5,415 nucleotides of DNA, taken from Bacteroidota bacterium (lineage in GTDB: Bacteria; Bacteroidota; Bacteroidia; Flavobacteriales; Flavobacteriaceae). The stretch lies in NCBI GenBank assembly GCA_022601215.1, contig JAHZIZ010000208.1, positions 1 to 5,415 on the forward strand, read 5' to 3'. The notes beneath the pieces were generated by a model. It was given only the letters and a program-made list of their open reading frames with translations, was not told the origin of the DNA and searched no databases. Positions 1-5,415 of the stretch are shown here, piece by piece; position 1 is the first letter of the stretch; each line of letters starts with the position of its first letter. The translations under genes and the position numbers were made by a program.

Positions 1-662
1 AGTAAGGCCGAAATTAAACTAAATCCGTAGCAGAGCACTTTAGTCTTTTTTGGGGTAAAGGGTTTAAAACTCTGCAACCAAGATAGCACCGTATCGGAAG
101 AAACCTCCGTCTGCACCAAGGCAGCACTTCCAGAAAATAACTGACGCCATTTAGGTAAGCTAGCCAACTCTTTAATAGCTTCTTGTTTCTTTGGAATGGC
201 CTCAATTTGATTACCTACTAGTGAATGAACTAACACCTTAGCACCGCTTTCTAGGGATGTTCTATTCATATATTGATATAATGAACCCGTTCCAAAAAGA
301 TCGATATCCTGACTGTATGCATGAGAAGGATCTATAAATTGAGCTCCATTCGGGAGATGATGAAATTTGCGTTCACTTATGGAAACTTCTAGTTCATTAA
401 TTGCCAATAGTTGCTTCGCAAGATTCTTTTGATATTTTAAATTACTATGACGCGACACAAGAAACAAAAACAGCCCCACGCCGAGTACAATACATCCAAT
501 AACAAGTTTTAGGTTTCCAAAGAAAAAATATACACAAAAGACCGTGCTAATAAAAACAGCTAAACGTAACAAACCAGACGCCCACAACTTCTTTGAAATC
601 ATTTTTATCTTTTGCTGATGCTCCGATATTTGTTGTTTATAAAATTGTAACGGTGTTCTCAT
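1..662 (-). CDS. Membrane-anchored MutS-like ATPase (partial, N-terminal 220 codons)
   Basis: This gene runs off the left edge, so only its first 220 codons are present. Translation gives a basic, Gln-rich N-terminus, then two closely spaced hydrophobic segments at about residues 31-48 and 51-69, ending in a basic SRH turn. A short linker leads to the pattern DxDLFG at 119-124, followed by SLYQYMNRT at 127-135 and then a K-Q-E-A-I-x-E-L helix at about 159-166. These resemble the opening of the MutS core/lever domain, where an 'LF..L..T....G...L...L' stretch precedes a conserved 'RQ.A..EL' helix. Known Bacteroidota proteins of this type are about 590 residues, with the ATPase domain at the C-terminus; that part lies outside the window. 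The mismatch-recognition domains of true MutS are absent, so canonical mismatch repair is unlikely; the function is unknown. The ATG lies 4 bases after the mmcQ/yjbR-type stop. A second ATG at codon 21 would still keep both membrane segments. Confidence 0.8.
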   Translation of the reverse strand, partial: MRTPLQFYKQQISEHQQKIKMISKKLWASGLLRLAVFISTVFCVYFFFGNLKLVIGCIVLGVGLFLFLVSRHSNLKYQKNLAKQLLAINELEVSISERKFHHLPNGAQFIDPSHAYSQDIDLFGTGSLYQYMNRTSLESGAKVLVHSLVGNQIEAIPKKQEAIKELASLPKWRQLFSGSAALVQTEVSSDTVLSWLQSFKPFTPKKTKVLCYGFSLISAL

Positions 663-666
663 AATG

Positions 667-1023
667 TTAGAGCGCATCAAGTTGGGCTTTTAATTTTTTG
701 GTCATTTTCGCTACGACCAATTCATATGAGTGGTCTATTAAATCGAAAATTAAGTCTCGAGGAATGGATGCTAAAATGACCGAATTCCAGTGTAATTTAC
801 TCATATGAAAAGCTCCTGTAATCTGTCCATCGTATTCCTCCCTCAATATAGCGGATCGCTCCGGATCACACTTCAAATTAACTTGAGTAGGCAAACGTTC
901 CAATCCTGATAAAGCAAATATCTTACCCATTACTTTAAACACTAAAGTTTGTTCGTCAAAGGGAAATGATTCTGTCACTCCTTTCTTTGCTAAGCAATAT
1001 GCTCTAAATTCTTCAATATTCAT
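667..1023 (-). CDS. MmcQ/YjbR family protein
   Basis: This is a complete 118-residue protein, the normal length for a single-domain MmcQ/YjbR protein (double-wing, CyaY-like fold). The family hallmarks are visible in order: an N-terminal helix beginning NIEEFRAYCL, the FPFDEQTLVFKVMGKIFAL strand pair at about 20-38, the VNLKCDPE strand at about 48-55, an LREEY helix, and the HMSKLHWNSV segment at about 73-82. The family is often labelled DNA-binding because of its fold, but its biochemical role is not established. No signal peptide or membrane segment is present, so it should be cytoplasmic. It starts with ATG one base after the stop of the transglutaminase-like gene and ends 4 bases before the MutS-like gene, which suggests cotranscription with both. 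Family assignment is firm; function is open. Confidence 0.93.
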   Translation of the reverse strand: MNIEEFRAYCLAKKGVTESFPFDEQTLVFKVMGKIFALSGLERLPTQVNLKCDPERSAILREEYDGQITGAFHMSKLHWNSVILASIPRDLIFDLIDHSYELVVAKMTKKLKAQLDAL

Positions 1024-1024
1024 C

Positions 1025-1975
1025 TTATTTTAGTTTATATCCCAATGCAGGTGCATCATCAAAATAGATGAGTAAATTTTCTTGTCCCAAAGTTATTGGA
1101 ATTTCAAAAGATAATATGCCCGATTTGTAAGTAAATGGCACAGTACTTTTTTCTTTTCCGAAGGAATACTTAACCGATTGCACCTCTTTACTTTTAATCC
1201 GAAAAGGAATGACGCCGCCCTCTAAAGCGGACGCTATAACTCCTTGCTGTTGCAACAGAAGGGCTTCTAATTCTAGTTCCTCATTAATAATTAATGGCAT
1301 ATTCGCAAAAGATTCTTTTGTGAATTTATGAGACAAAAAAGTGTCTTCTTGTTGATGGGGATAATGAGTTTTCCCAAATAATTTAGGTGGTGTTTTATAG
1401 TAAAAATAAGAGGGGTCTTTAATAAATCGATCTCTGTATTTTCCAGCTCCCCAGGTGGGATCAAATAGAAATGGATTCCCATCAATAAAGGCTACATTCC
1501 ACATATGAATTTTTTTAAAGGGTCGGCCTATATCGTGAAAGTGAGTCTTAACATCTCCTCGAACCAAATAATTTGAAATCCCTTGTAACTCACAAAGTCG
1601 CTCAAAGACCATGGCATAACCTTCACAGACAGCAATTCCTTCTTTCACCGTTTTTTTTATAACCCGCTGTCGCGTCTTTTCTTCCTTCTGATTTCGCTCC
1701 CTATAATTTTTGAAGTTAAAATTAAAATTTTTGTATTCATCGGGTTCATAGGATACATTATGAATAAGCCAGGTATAAATAGCACGAACTTTCTCTTCTT
1801 CTGTTGAGAAATCTCGTGTTATAAATGCAGACAGTTCTTCGACCGAATTGAATTGTTTAGGATACATTTCAATAGTGGCATCTACACGCTCATAATTTTG
1901 GGCCATTAATGTACTTGTCAATAAAAAGTGTAGTACCCAAAAAAGAAATAACGTCCTAGCATTATAGTATTTCAT
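1025..1975 (-). CDS. Exported transglutaminase-like (cysteine protease fold) protein
   Basis: With the ATG at 1975 the product has 316 residues and opens with a signal peptide (hydrophobic core about 8-23, likely cleavage near A25 before Gln), so it should act in the periplasm or outside the cell. The transglutaminase core follows: the KVRAIYTWLIHNVSYE helix at about 62-77, the catalytic cysteine in AVCEGYA (C117), the histidine in HMWNVAF (H157), and the aspartate in FDPTWGAG (D172), which together complete the Cys-His-Asp triad. The residues after about 190 match no domain I can name. Bacterial members of this fold are mostly thought to be peptidases or amidases, and cross-linking is not implied; the substrate is unknown. 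An in-frame ATG pair at 2005/2002 would add 10 residues, but it increases the overlap with the upstream gene from 14 to 44 bases and puts a longer tail before the signal peptide, so 1975 is preferred. Confidence 0.88.
   Translation of the reverse strand: MKYYNARTLFLFWVLHFLLTSTLMAQNYERVDATIEMYPKQFNSVEELSAFITRDFSTEEEKVRAIYTWLIHNVSYEPDEYKNFNFNFKNYRERNQKEEKTRQRVIKKTVKEGIAVCEGYAMVFERLCELQGISNYLVRGDVKTHFHDIGRPFKKIHMWNVAFIDGNPFLFDPTWGAGKYRDRFIKDPSYFYYKTPPKLFGKTHYPHQQEDTFLSHKFTKESFANMPLIINEELELEALLLQQQGVIASALEGGVIPFRIKSKEVQSVKYSFGKEKSTVPFTYKSGILSFEIPITLGQENLLIYFDDAPALGYKLK
1901..1975 (-). other. Signal peptide of the transglutaminase-like protein
   Basis: The first 25 codons encode a short polar n-region (MKYYNAR), a hydrophobic core rich in Leu and Phe, and a c-region ending LMA before Gln26. 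There is no Cys at the +1 position, so this looks like a standard signal-peptidase-I type signal rather than a lipoprotein signal. The exact cleavage site is inferred. Confidence 0.75.
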
Positions 1976-2708
1976 AAAGTATGGGTTTACTCGGACTGGC
2001 ATCATTTTCGAAAGGAGCTATTTGTAAATTAAGCAGATAGCACCCATCTTTTGTCTTATTCGAAACGTAAATGAATTCGGTTATAGTAGCATCATGACGA
2101 GTCTCTTTTGGGTAATTCCAAAACGCTCTATGAGCCAAAAGTGCGCCCTCATCTTTTTCTTTGTCAACCGATGGCAGGTCAATTAATAGATGGTTCACAC
2201 CAATGTCTCTTAGGTACATAGCCGCTGCTTCTTCCAAGTACGGCCAATTGGTGTAATCGTAGTTTTTATTTTTTTTCGTAACTGGATTAGGTCGTGTTCT
2301 AATGACTACGGCTTCCGGTCTTTTTTTATTTAGAAGTTGTTTAAGTTGTATTGCAGTAATAACTCGATCTTCTCCTCTTTCTTCAGGAATTACAGAAATC
2401 ACTTCCGCAAGAAAAAAAAATGTTTTCAGCGCTTTATTCACCGAATAAAAATCCTTAGTTATATGCCCAACACATTCCGTATGTGTCCCATGAGAATGCG
2501 GATTGAATGCAATATTATTGAAGTTAACGGCTGCTCCTTCACTCACTTTCCCTATCCAACCATCTAACTGTACAGGTTTAATTTCTGGTTCACTAATATA
2601 CCACGCATTAGGATTTTCACCATTGGCTTGCAAAGGAATGGATAGATCAATTGGTTTAGAAATATCTACCTTATAATCCTGTTCTTTTATATTGAATGTT
2701 GCTTTCAC
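1962..2708 (-). CDS. Cyclase-family (kynurenine formamidase-like) metal-dependent hydrolase
   Basis: With a GTG start at 2708 the protein has 248 residues and begins MKATFNI, then the KVDISKPIDLSIPL strand typical of the family N-terminus. The metal-binding signature lies at residues 71-82 as HSHGTHTECVGH, corresponding to the cyclase-family HxGTHxD...H pattern with Glu for Asp and one extra residue between the first His and the Gly. Later family landmarks are VVIRTRPN at about 134-141, HLLIDLPSVDKEKDEG at about 173-188 and the following LLAHRAFW with H193. Members of the family include bacterial kynurenine formamidase, isatin hydrolase and others, usually with Zn or Mn. No other tryptophan-degradation gene is nearby, so the substrate is not assigned. 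No ATG exists between the upstream stop at 2745-2747 and Met164, so the start must be non-ATG: GTG 2708 or TTG 2723. It follows hemW by 28 bases and overlaps the next gene by 14 bases. Confidence 0.88.
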   Translation of the reverse strand: MKATFNIKEQDYKVDISKPIDLSIPLQANGENPNAWYISEPEIKPVQLDGWIGKVSEGAAVNFNNIAFNPHSHGTHTECVGHITKDFYSVNKALKTFFFLAEVISVIPEERGEDRVITAIQLKQLLNKKRPEAVVIRTRPNPVTKKNKNYDYTNWPYLEEAAAMYLRDIGVNHLLIDLPSVDKEKDEGALLAHRAFWNYPKETRHDATITEFIYVSNKTKDGCYLLNLQIAPFENDASPSKPILYEIL

Positions 2709-2723
2709 AAGGGAAAGATACAA
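2706..2723 (-). other. Competing non-ATG start codons of the cyclase-family gene
   Basis: Read on the minus strand, this stretch carries TTG at 2723-2721 and GTG at 2708-2706 in the same frame. The frame is closed upstream by TAA at 2747-2745 and contains no ATG in between. GTG is preferred because it is the commoner alternative start and places the family's first conserved strand about 13 residues in. Neither codon has a purine-rich Shine-Dalgarno, which is usual in Bacteroidota. Confidence 0.65.
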
Positions 2724-2736
2724 TAAAGAATTATCA

Positions 2737-3882
2737 CTATTGACTTAGCATAAAAAGGTCTGCAGCGATTCCATCACTTAAAAATTTTCCTGTCCTGGTC
2801 ACGATGAGTTGATCTTGTTTTAAGAAGAGTCTATGTGCTGCAATATGCGAGGATGCCTGCTGCAAAAGATATTCCTTATAATGATCTCCGAACAGATTAG
2901 ACACCTCATCCAAAGACACTCCCCATTGCGTTCTTAGCCTGGTCATGACATGCTCATTATACTTATCATTTTTGGATAAAACTTCGCGTTCCAAGGGCAA
3001 TTCATTACTAGCAATCGCCCGAATGTACTTGGCATTATTTGCCACATTCCAGCTTCGTTGGTTACCGTCGTAACTGTGAGCAGAAGGTCCAATCCCCAAA
3101 TAAGCCTTGCCTTGCCAATAAGCCATGTTATTCTGTGAAAACCACCCTTGCTTCCCAAAATTCGAAAATTCGTAATTGATATAACCATGGTCCTCCAAGG
3201 TAGAAACCAAGAGTTTGTGATGTGCCTGAGCAACACCATCATCGACGGGGGCAATAATGCCTTTTTCTATAAAACTTTTCAATGCCGTTTTAGGTTCCAC
3301 AGTCAACGCGTAACATGAAAGGTGAGGAACCTTTAAAGCCAATGCCTTTTCGACATTTTCTAGCCAACGTTCATTACTCATGCCCGGAATACCATAGATA
3401 AGATCGATACTAATGTTTTCAAAATATGACTTCGCTTTTTCAATACAATGCAAAGCTTCCGCTGCATTATGAGCTCTATTCATTACTATAAGATCCTCTT
3501 CAAAAAAAGATTGCACCCCTATGGAAAGACGGTTAATACCGACCTTTTTATACCCTTCGAAAACAATTTCTGAGTTTTCTGAATTTAACAATAGATCATC
3601 TGGATTTGCTTCTAGTGTAACTTCAGCAGTATCCGTTACTGAATAGTGCTGGTAGATGGTGTCAAAAATTTGTCCAAGTTCTTCCGCAGAAAGCAATGAC
3701 GGGGTTCCTCCTCCAAAATAAATTGTTTGTATGTCATCTTTTAATTCCTCTTTCCGAAGTATTAATTCACGACACAAAGCGTTGATTAATTCACCCTTTT
3801 TCTTTAAGGACGTTGAAAAATGAAAATCACAATAGTGGCATGCCTGTTTACAAAAGGGAATATGGAGATAGATACCGGACAT
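2737..3882 (-). CDS. hemW: Radical SAM heme chaperone HemW
   Basis: This is a complete 381-residue protein of normal HemW length, formerly often annotated as oxygen-independent coproporphyrinogen III oxidase. The radical SAM cysteines are C11, C15 and C18 (CX3CX2C), followed by Asp-Phe; the HemW form CX3CX2CXF rather than the CX3CX2CXC of HemN is decisive for the assignment. Further landmarks are YFGGGTPS at 55-62, the E91-x-N-P turn, RLSIGVQS at 118-125, DLIYGIPG at 160-167, GIGPSAHS at 263-270 and a C-terminal HemN-type helical domain ending TGKFLSDGIAADLF. HemW is a cytoplasmic heme-binding protein thought to deliver heme to respiratory enzymes. The HNxxYW motif is present as NNMAYW at 251-256, with Asn where the heme-binding His is expected. 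It starts with ATG two bases after the DUF3667-like gene's stop. Confidence 0.95.
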   Translation of the reverse strand: MSGIYLHIPFCKQACHYCDFHFSTSLKKKGELINALCRELILRKEELKDDIQTIYFGGGTPSLLSAEELGQIFDTIYQHYSVTDTAEVTLEANPDDLLLNSENSEIVFEGYKKVGINRLSIGVQSFFEEDLIVMNRAHNAAEALHCIEKAKSYFENISIDLIYGIPGMSNERWLENVEKALALKVPHLSCYALTVEPKTALKSFIEKGIIAPVDDGVAQAHHKLLVSTLEDHGYINYEFSNFGKQGWFSQNNMAYWQGKAYLGIGPSAHSYDGNQRSWNVANNAKYIRAIASNELPLEREVLSKNDKYNEHVMTRLRTQWGVSLDEVSNLFGDHYKEYLLQQASSHIAAHRLFLKQDQLIVTRTGKFLSDGIAADLFMLSQ

Positions 3883-3884
3883 AT

Positions 3885-4625
3885 TTATTGTTTAAAATAG
3901 ACGATTAAAACTGAAATGCCAAAACCTAGAACAACGTATAGCAAAAGAGCTACAATATAACTGAGTATCGATTTAACCAACACCAAGATCCTCTTTTCTT
4001 TAAAAAACGAAACCATGGCAAATAGAAAATAAATAAACATTAAAAGCATCCCCAATGCTTGAAGACTTCCGTCAAGATATTTTAAATATAATAGTGCCAA
4101 GGTCCCAAAAAAAGAATAAACACTCACCAAATAAAAAGAAACCACTAGGTACTCGACAAAAGTATAGTACTTGTAAAAAAACAACTTGAGGCTTAGCGCA
4201 AGGGTCAAAACAAAAAAGAAAAGAACATTGTTAATGTTAGTCACCATAAACTGTCCTGCCTCCACAAAAAGAGAAGGATCAACTTTACTGGTTTCTACCT
4301 GTTCCATCCCATCAAAAGGATCGTACTTAATAAGAGACCTAATCAAAATATGGACCACCGTGATTAGAATAAAAAATGCGACAGGCTTGTAATAAGATTT
4401 TCGTTTCCCTGATAGATAATTCCGGAATAAAGTTCCGTGACTCAAAAACAACAATCGTATCGTTACTAGAAAGGGAGCCTCAACAGAGAATAACGCTGTA
4501 AAAAGATCATTAAAAATTTCTTTAAAAGTAACTTTACCAACGGTCATGCGTTGACCGCAGAAACTGCAATAGTTTCCTACTACTTTCTGATGGCAATTAT
4601 TACATATTGTGTCTGTTTTTTTCAC
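3885..4625 (-). CDS. DUF3667-like protein: N-terminal zinc ribbon plus integral membrane domain
   Basis: The 246-residue product begins with a CxxC...CxxC zinc ribbon (C8, C11, C20, C23, the latter pair in YCSFCGQ), then a polar segment containing FKEIFNDL, a GTLFRNYLSGKRKSYYKP stretch at about 64-81, and about five hydrophobic segments near 82-98, 130-150, 157-180, 189-207 and 216-243. The order 'zinc ribbon, T-x-x-L-F-L-S-H-G, YLSGKR..YYKP, membrane bundle' matches Bacteroidota DUF3667 proteins, whose function is unknown. The ribbon should face the cytoplasm. The start is GTG, not ATG: it overlaps the upstream stop as GTGA, and the next Met (27) would delete the ribbon. Next to hemW, a role in envelope or respiratory assembly is conceivable, but that is only guilt by association. 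Confidence 0.82.
   Translation of the reverse strand: MKKTDTICNNCHQKVVGNYCSFCGQRMTVGKVTFKEIFNDLFTALFSVEAPFLVTIRLLFLSHGTLFRNYLSGKRKSYYKPVAFFILITVVHILIRSLIKYDPFDGMEQVETSKVDPSLFVEAGQFMVTNINNVLFFFVLTLALSLKLFFYKYYTFVEYLVVSFYLVSVYSFFGTLALLYLKYLDGSLQALGMLLMFIYFLFAMVSFFKEKRILVLVKSILSYIVALLLYVVLGFGISVLIVYFKQ
4622..4625 (-). other. GTGA stop/start overlap deciding the GTG start
   Basis: The last codon of the 75-residue membrane protein (TGA, 4624-4622) shares bases with the GTG start (4625-4623) of the DUF3667-like gene. This four-base overlap is a classic translational coupling arrangement and supports the GTG call. Confidence 0.75.
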
Positions 4626-4849
4626 GATCTGTCATTAAACATTGGTGCAAATTTTCGTCGAACAATCAACTTCCGCCGAAAAGCCAAATACATGGAGTAT
4701 CCTAAATAACCGAATCCGATAATAATGATCATCCAAATAACCTTATCGCTCTTATTTTTAAATTGGGTATGATAGAACTCTTTACTTAAAAAGTATAGTA
4801 AGAACATACGTATCAGTATAACTAATTTAGAAAATGAATAGACATCCAT
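4622..4849 (-). CDS. Small membrane protein of unknown function
   Basis: This 75-residue protein has a moderately hydrophobic N-terminal stretch at about 8-21 (LVILIRMFLLYFLS), a polar basic loop containing FKNKSDK, a strong membrane segment at about 37-57 (VIWMIIIIGFGYLGYSMYLAF), and a very basic tail RRKLIVRRKFAP. The positive-inside rule puts the C-terminal tail in the cytoplasm. The pattern 'W-I-I-I-I...G-Y...Y-L-A-F-R-R' faintly resembles the PLDc_N-type membrane segment, but no catalytic domain follows, so I do not name a family. It is real by context: its ATG overlaps the ruvC stop by one base (TAATG), its stop overlaps the next start by four, and the protein has a sensible membrane topology. 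The function is not recognised. Confidence 0.75.
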   Translation of the reverse strand: MDVYSFSKLVILIRMFLLYFLSKEFYHTQFKNKSDKVIWMIIIIGFGYLGYSMYLAFRRKLIVRRKFAPMFNDRS

Positions 4850-4851
4850 TA
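4847..4851 (-). other. TAATG junction between ruvC and the small membrane protein
   Basis: The ruvC stop TAA (4851-4849) and the next gene's ATG (4849-4847) share one A. Such stop-start overlaps allow terminating ribosomes to re-initiate, so expression of the small protein is probably tied to ruvC translation. Confidence 0.75.
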
Positions 4852-5403
4852 CTTATCAACTCGTTTTTCATTTTGCTTCACAAAAGCTGCCCAACCGCTA
4901 TAACTTTTCCCTACATCAATGCGACCAGCATTGTAAAAATGACATACCGCCGCCGCTAGTCCGTCTGTACTATCTAGGTTTTTAGGCAACTCTTTTAGTC
5001 CTAAAATGGATTGTAGCATTTTAGCTACCTGCTCTTTAGTGGCATTCCCATTTCCAGTAATAGCCATTTTAATTTTCTTAGGTGAGTACTCCGTGATTGG
5101 CACTTCACGTGACAGTCCCGCGGCCATGGCAACACCCTGAGCACGTCCTAGTTTGAGCATCGATTGTACATTCTTTCCAAAGAAAGGGGCTTCAATAGCG
5201 ATCTCATCTGGATGGAAGGTGTCAATAAGCTGGATGGTTCGCTCGAAAATTTGTTTAAGACGCACGTAATGATCATCGTATTTAGATAATTTCAGCTCAT
5301 TTAATTGTAAGAATTGCATCTGGTTCCCAACAACTTTGATAAGACCAAATCCCATAATTGTAGTTCCTGGATCGATTCCTAAGATGATTTTTTCTGAAGC
5401 CAT
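4849..5403 (-). CDS. ruvC: Crossover junction endodeoxyribonuclease RuvC
   Basis: This complete 184-residue protein is the Holliday-junction resolvase that cuts four-way junctions symmetrically, normally together with the RuvAB branch-migration motor. The RNase H-like catalytic acids are all visible: D11 in LGIDPG, E71 in AIEAPFFGKN, and D144 and D147 in DSTDGLAAAVCH, matching D7, E66, D138 and D141 of the E. coli enzyme. F74 sits at the position of E. coli F69, which stacks on bases at the junction. The helix after it, SMLKLGRAQG at about 81-90, matches the family's conserved 'KLG.A.G' element. The length is slightly above E. coli RuvC (173), owing to a C-terminal extension around SGWAAFVKQ. 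The start is ATG, 4 residues before the first beta strand; 12 bases of upstream sequence remain in the window, so its promoter cannot be seen. Confidence 0.97.
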   Translation of the reverse strand: MASEKIILGIDPGTTIMGFGLIKVVGNQMQFLQLNELKLSKYDDHYVRLKQIFERTIQLIDTFHPDEIAIEAPFFGKNVQSMLKLGRAQGVAMAAGLSREVPITEYSPKKIKMAITGNGNATKEQVAKMLQSILGLKELPKNLDSTDGLAAAVCHFYNAGRIDVGKSYSGWAAFVKQNEKRVDK

Positions 5404-5415
5404 AAATAGTTCTCG

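Noticed and set aside
14..205. Minus-strand open frame of 63 codons
   Set aside because: It lies inside the MutS-like gene in another frame on the same strand, and the MutS-like frame carries recognisable motifs across this region.
1..662. Calling this gene mutS of canonical mismatch repair
   Set aside because: The N-terminus has membrane segments and lacks the mismatch-binding domain with its Phe-x-Glu motif, so it belongs to a different MutS-like branch.
1088..1095. TAACTTTG on the minus strand, matching the Bacteroidota -7 consensus TAnnTTTG
   Set aside because: It lies inside the transglutaminase-like coding region and no TTTG or TTG element was seen at the proper -33 distance, so it is probably chance.
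1291..1485. Minus-strand open frame of 64 codons
   Set aside because: It is an out-of-frame shadow of the transglutaminase-like gene, whose catalytic His and Asp codons lie near it in the real frame.
2337..2567. Plus-strand open frame of 76 codons
   Set aside because: It is antisense to the cyclase-family gene across its metal-binding motif and has a composition typical of a shadow frame.
2943..3254. Minus-strand open frame of 103 codons
   Set aside because: It sits wholly inside hemW in a different frame, over the conserved GIGPSAHS region, and shows no family pattern of its own.
2737..3882. Annotation of this gene as HemN, oxygen-independent coproporphyrinogen III dehydrogenase
   Set aside because: The cysteine motif has Phe (CX3CX2CXF) where HemN has a fourth Cys, the length is 381 rather than about 450, and the HemW-type NNMAYW motif is present.
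4186..4392. Plus-strand open frame of 68 codons
   Set aside because: It is antisense to the DUF3667-like membrane domain and shows no plausible protein features.
1..5415. A new defence island or mobile element
   Set aside because: No integrase, transposase, direct repeats, tRNA site or composition break was seen; the gene families and tight co-directional packing fit a stable chromosomal cluster.

Overview
The window is a piece of a Bacteroidota chromosome, most likely from a flavobacterium. The evidence is the low GC content with A/T-rich codons, the absence of clear Shine-Dalgarno motifs, the family content (a DUF3667-type membrane protein, a membrane-anchored MutS-like protein, a HemW and a polyketide-cyclase/formamidase-fold enzyme of flavobacterial type) and the signal peptide ending in an 'AQ' pair. 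Genus cannot be decided from this sequence alone.

All eight genes lie on the minus strand, so transcription runs from right to left: ruvC (complete, its start is 12 bases inside the right edge), a 75-residue membrane protein, a DUF3667-like zinc-ribbon membrane protein, hemW, a cyclase-family metal hydrolase, an exported transglutaminase-like protein, an MmcQ/YjbR-family protein, and the first 220 codons of a membrane-anchored MutS-like ATPase that runs off the left edge. The junctions are extremely tight: a 1-base stop/start overlap, a 4-base GTGA overlap, 2 bases, 28 bases, a 14-base overlap, 1 base and 4 bases. There is no intergenic space for a terminator and no obvious room for internal promoters, so the simplest reading is one polycistronic unit whose promoter lies to the right of the window. 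No RNA gene, mobile element, repeat array, CRISPR or attachment site was found, and no gap of 300 bases without a gene exists.

The genes do not form an evident single pathway. Three touch DNA or repair-type families (RuvC Holliday-junction resolvase, MutS-like ATPase, MmcQ/YjbR fold), one handles heme (HemW), one is a probable small-molecule hydrolase, and three concern the envelope (two membrane proteins and one exported transglutaminase fold). This looks like a lineage-conserved housekeeping cluster rather than an accessory island or a new defence system. The points most worth a second look are the Asn in place of the heme-binding His in HemW's HNxxYW motif, the MutS-like protein with two N-terminal membrane segments, two genes with non-ATG starts, and the unassigned small membrane protein coupled to ruvC.
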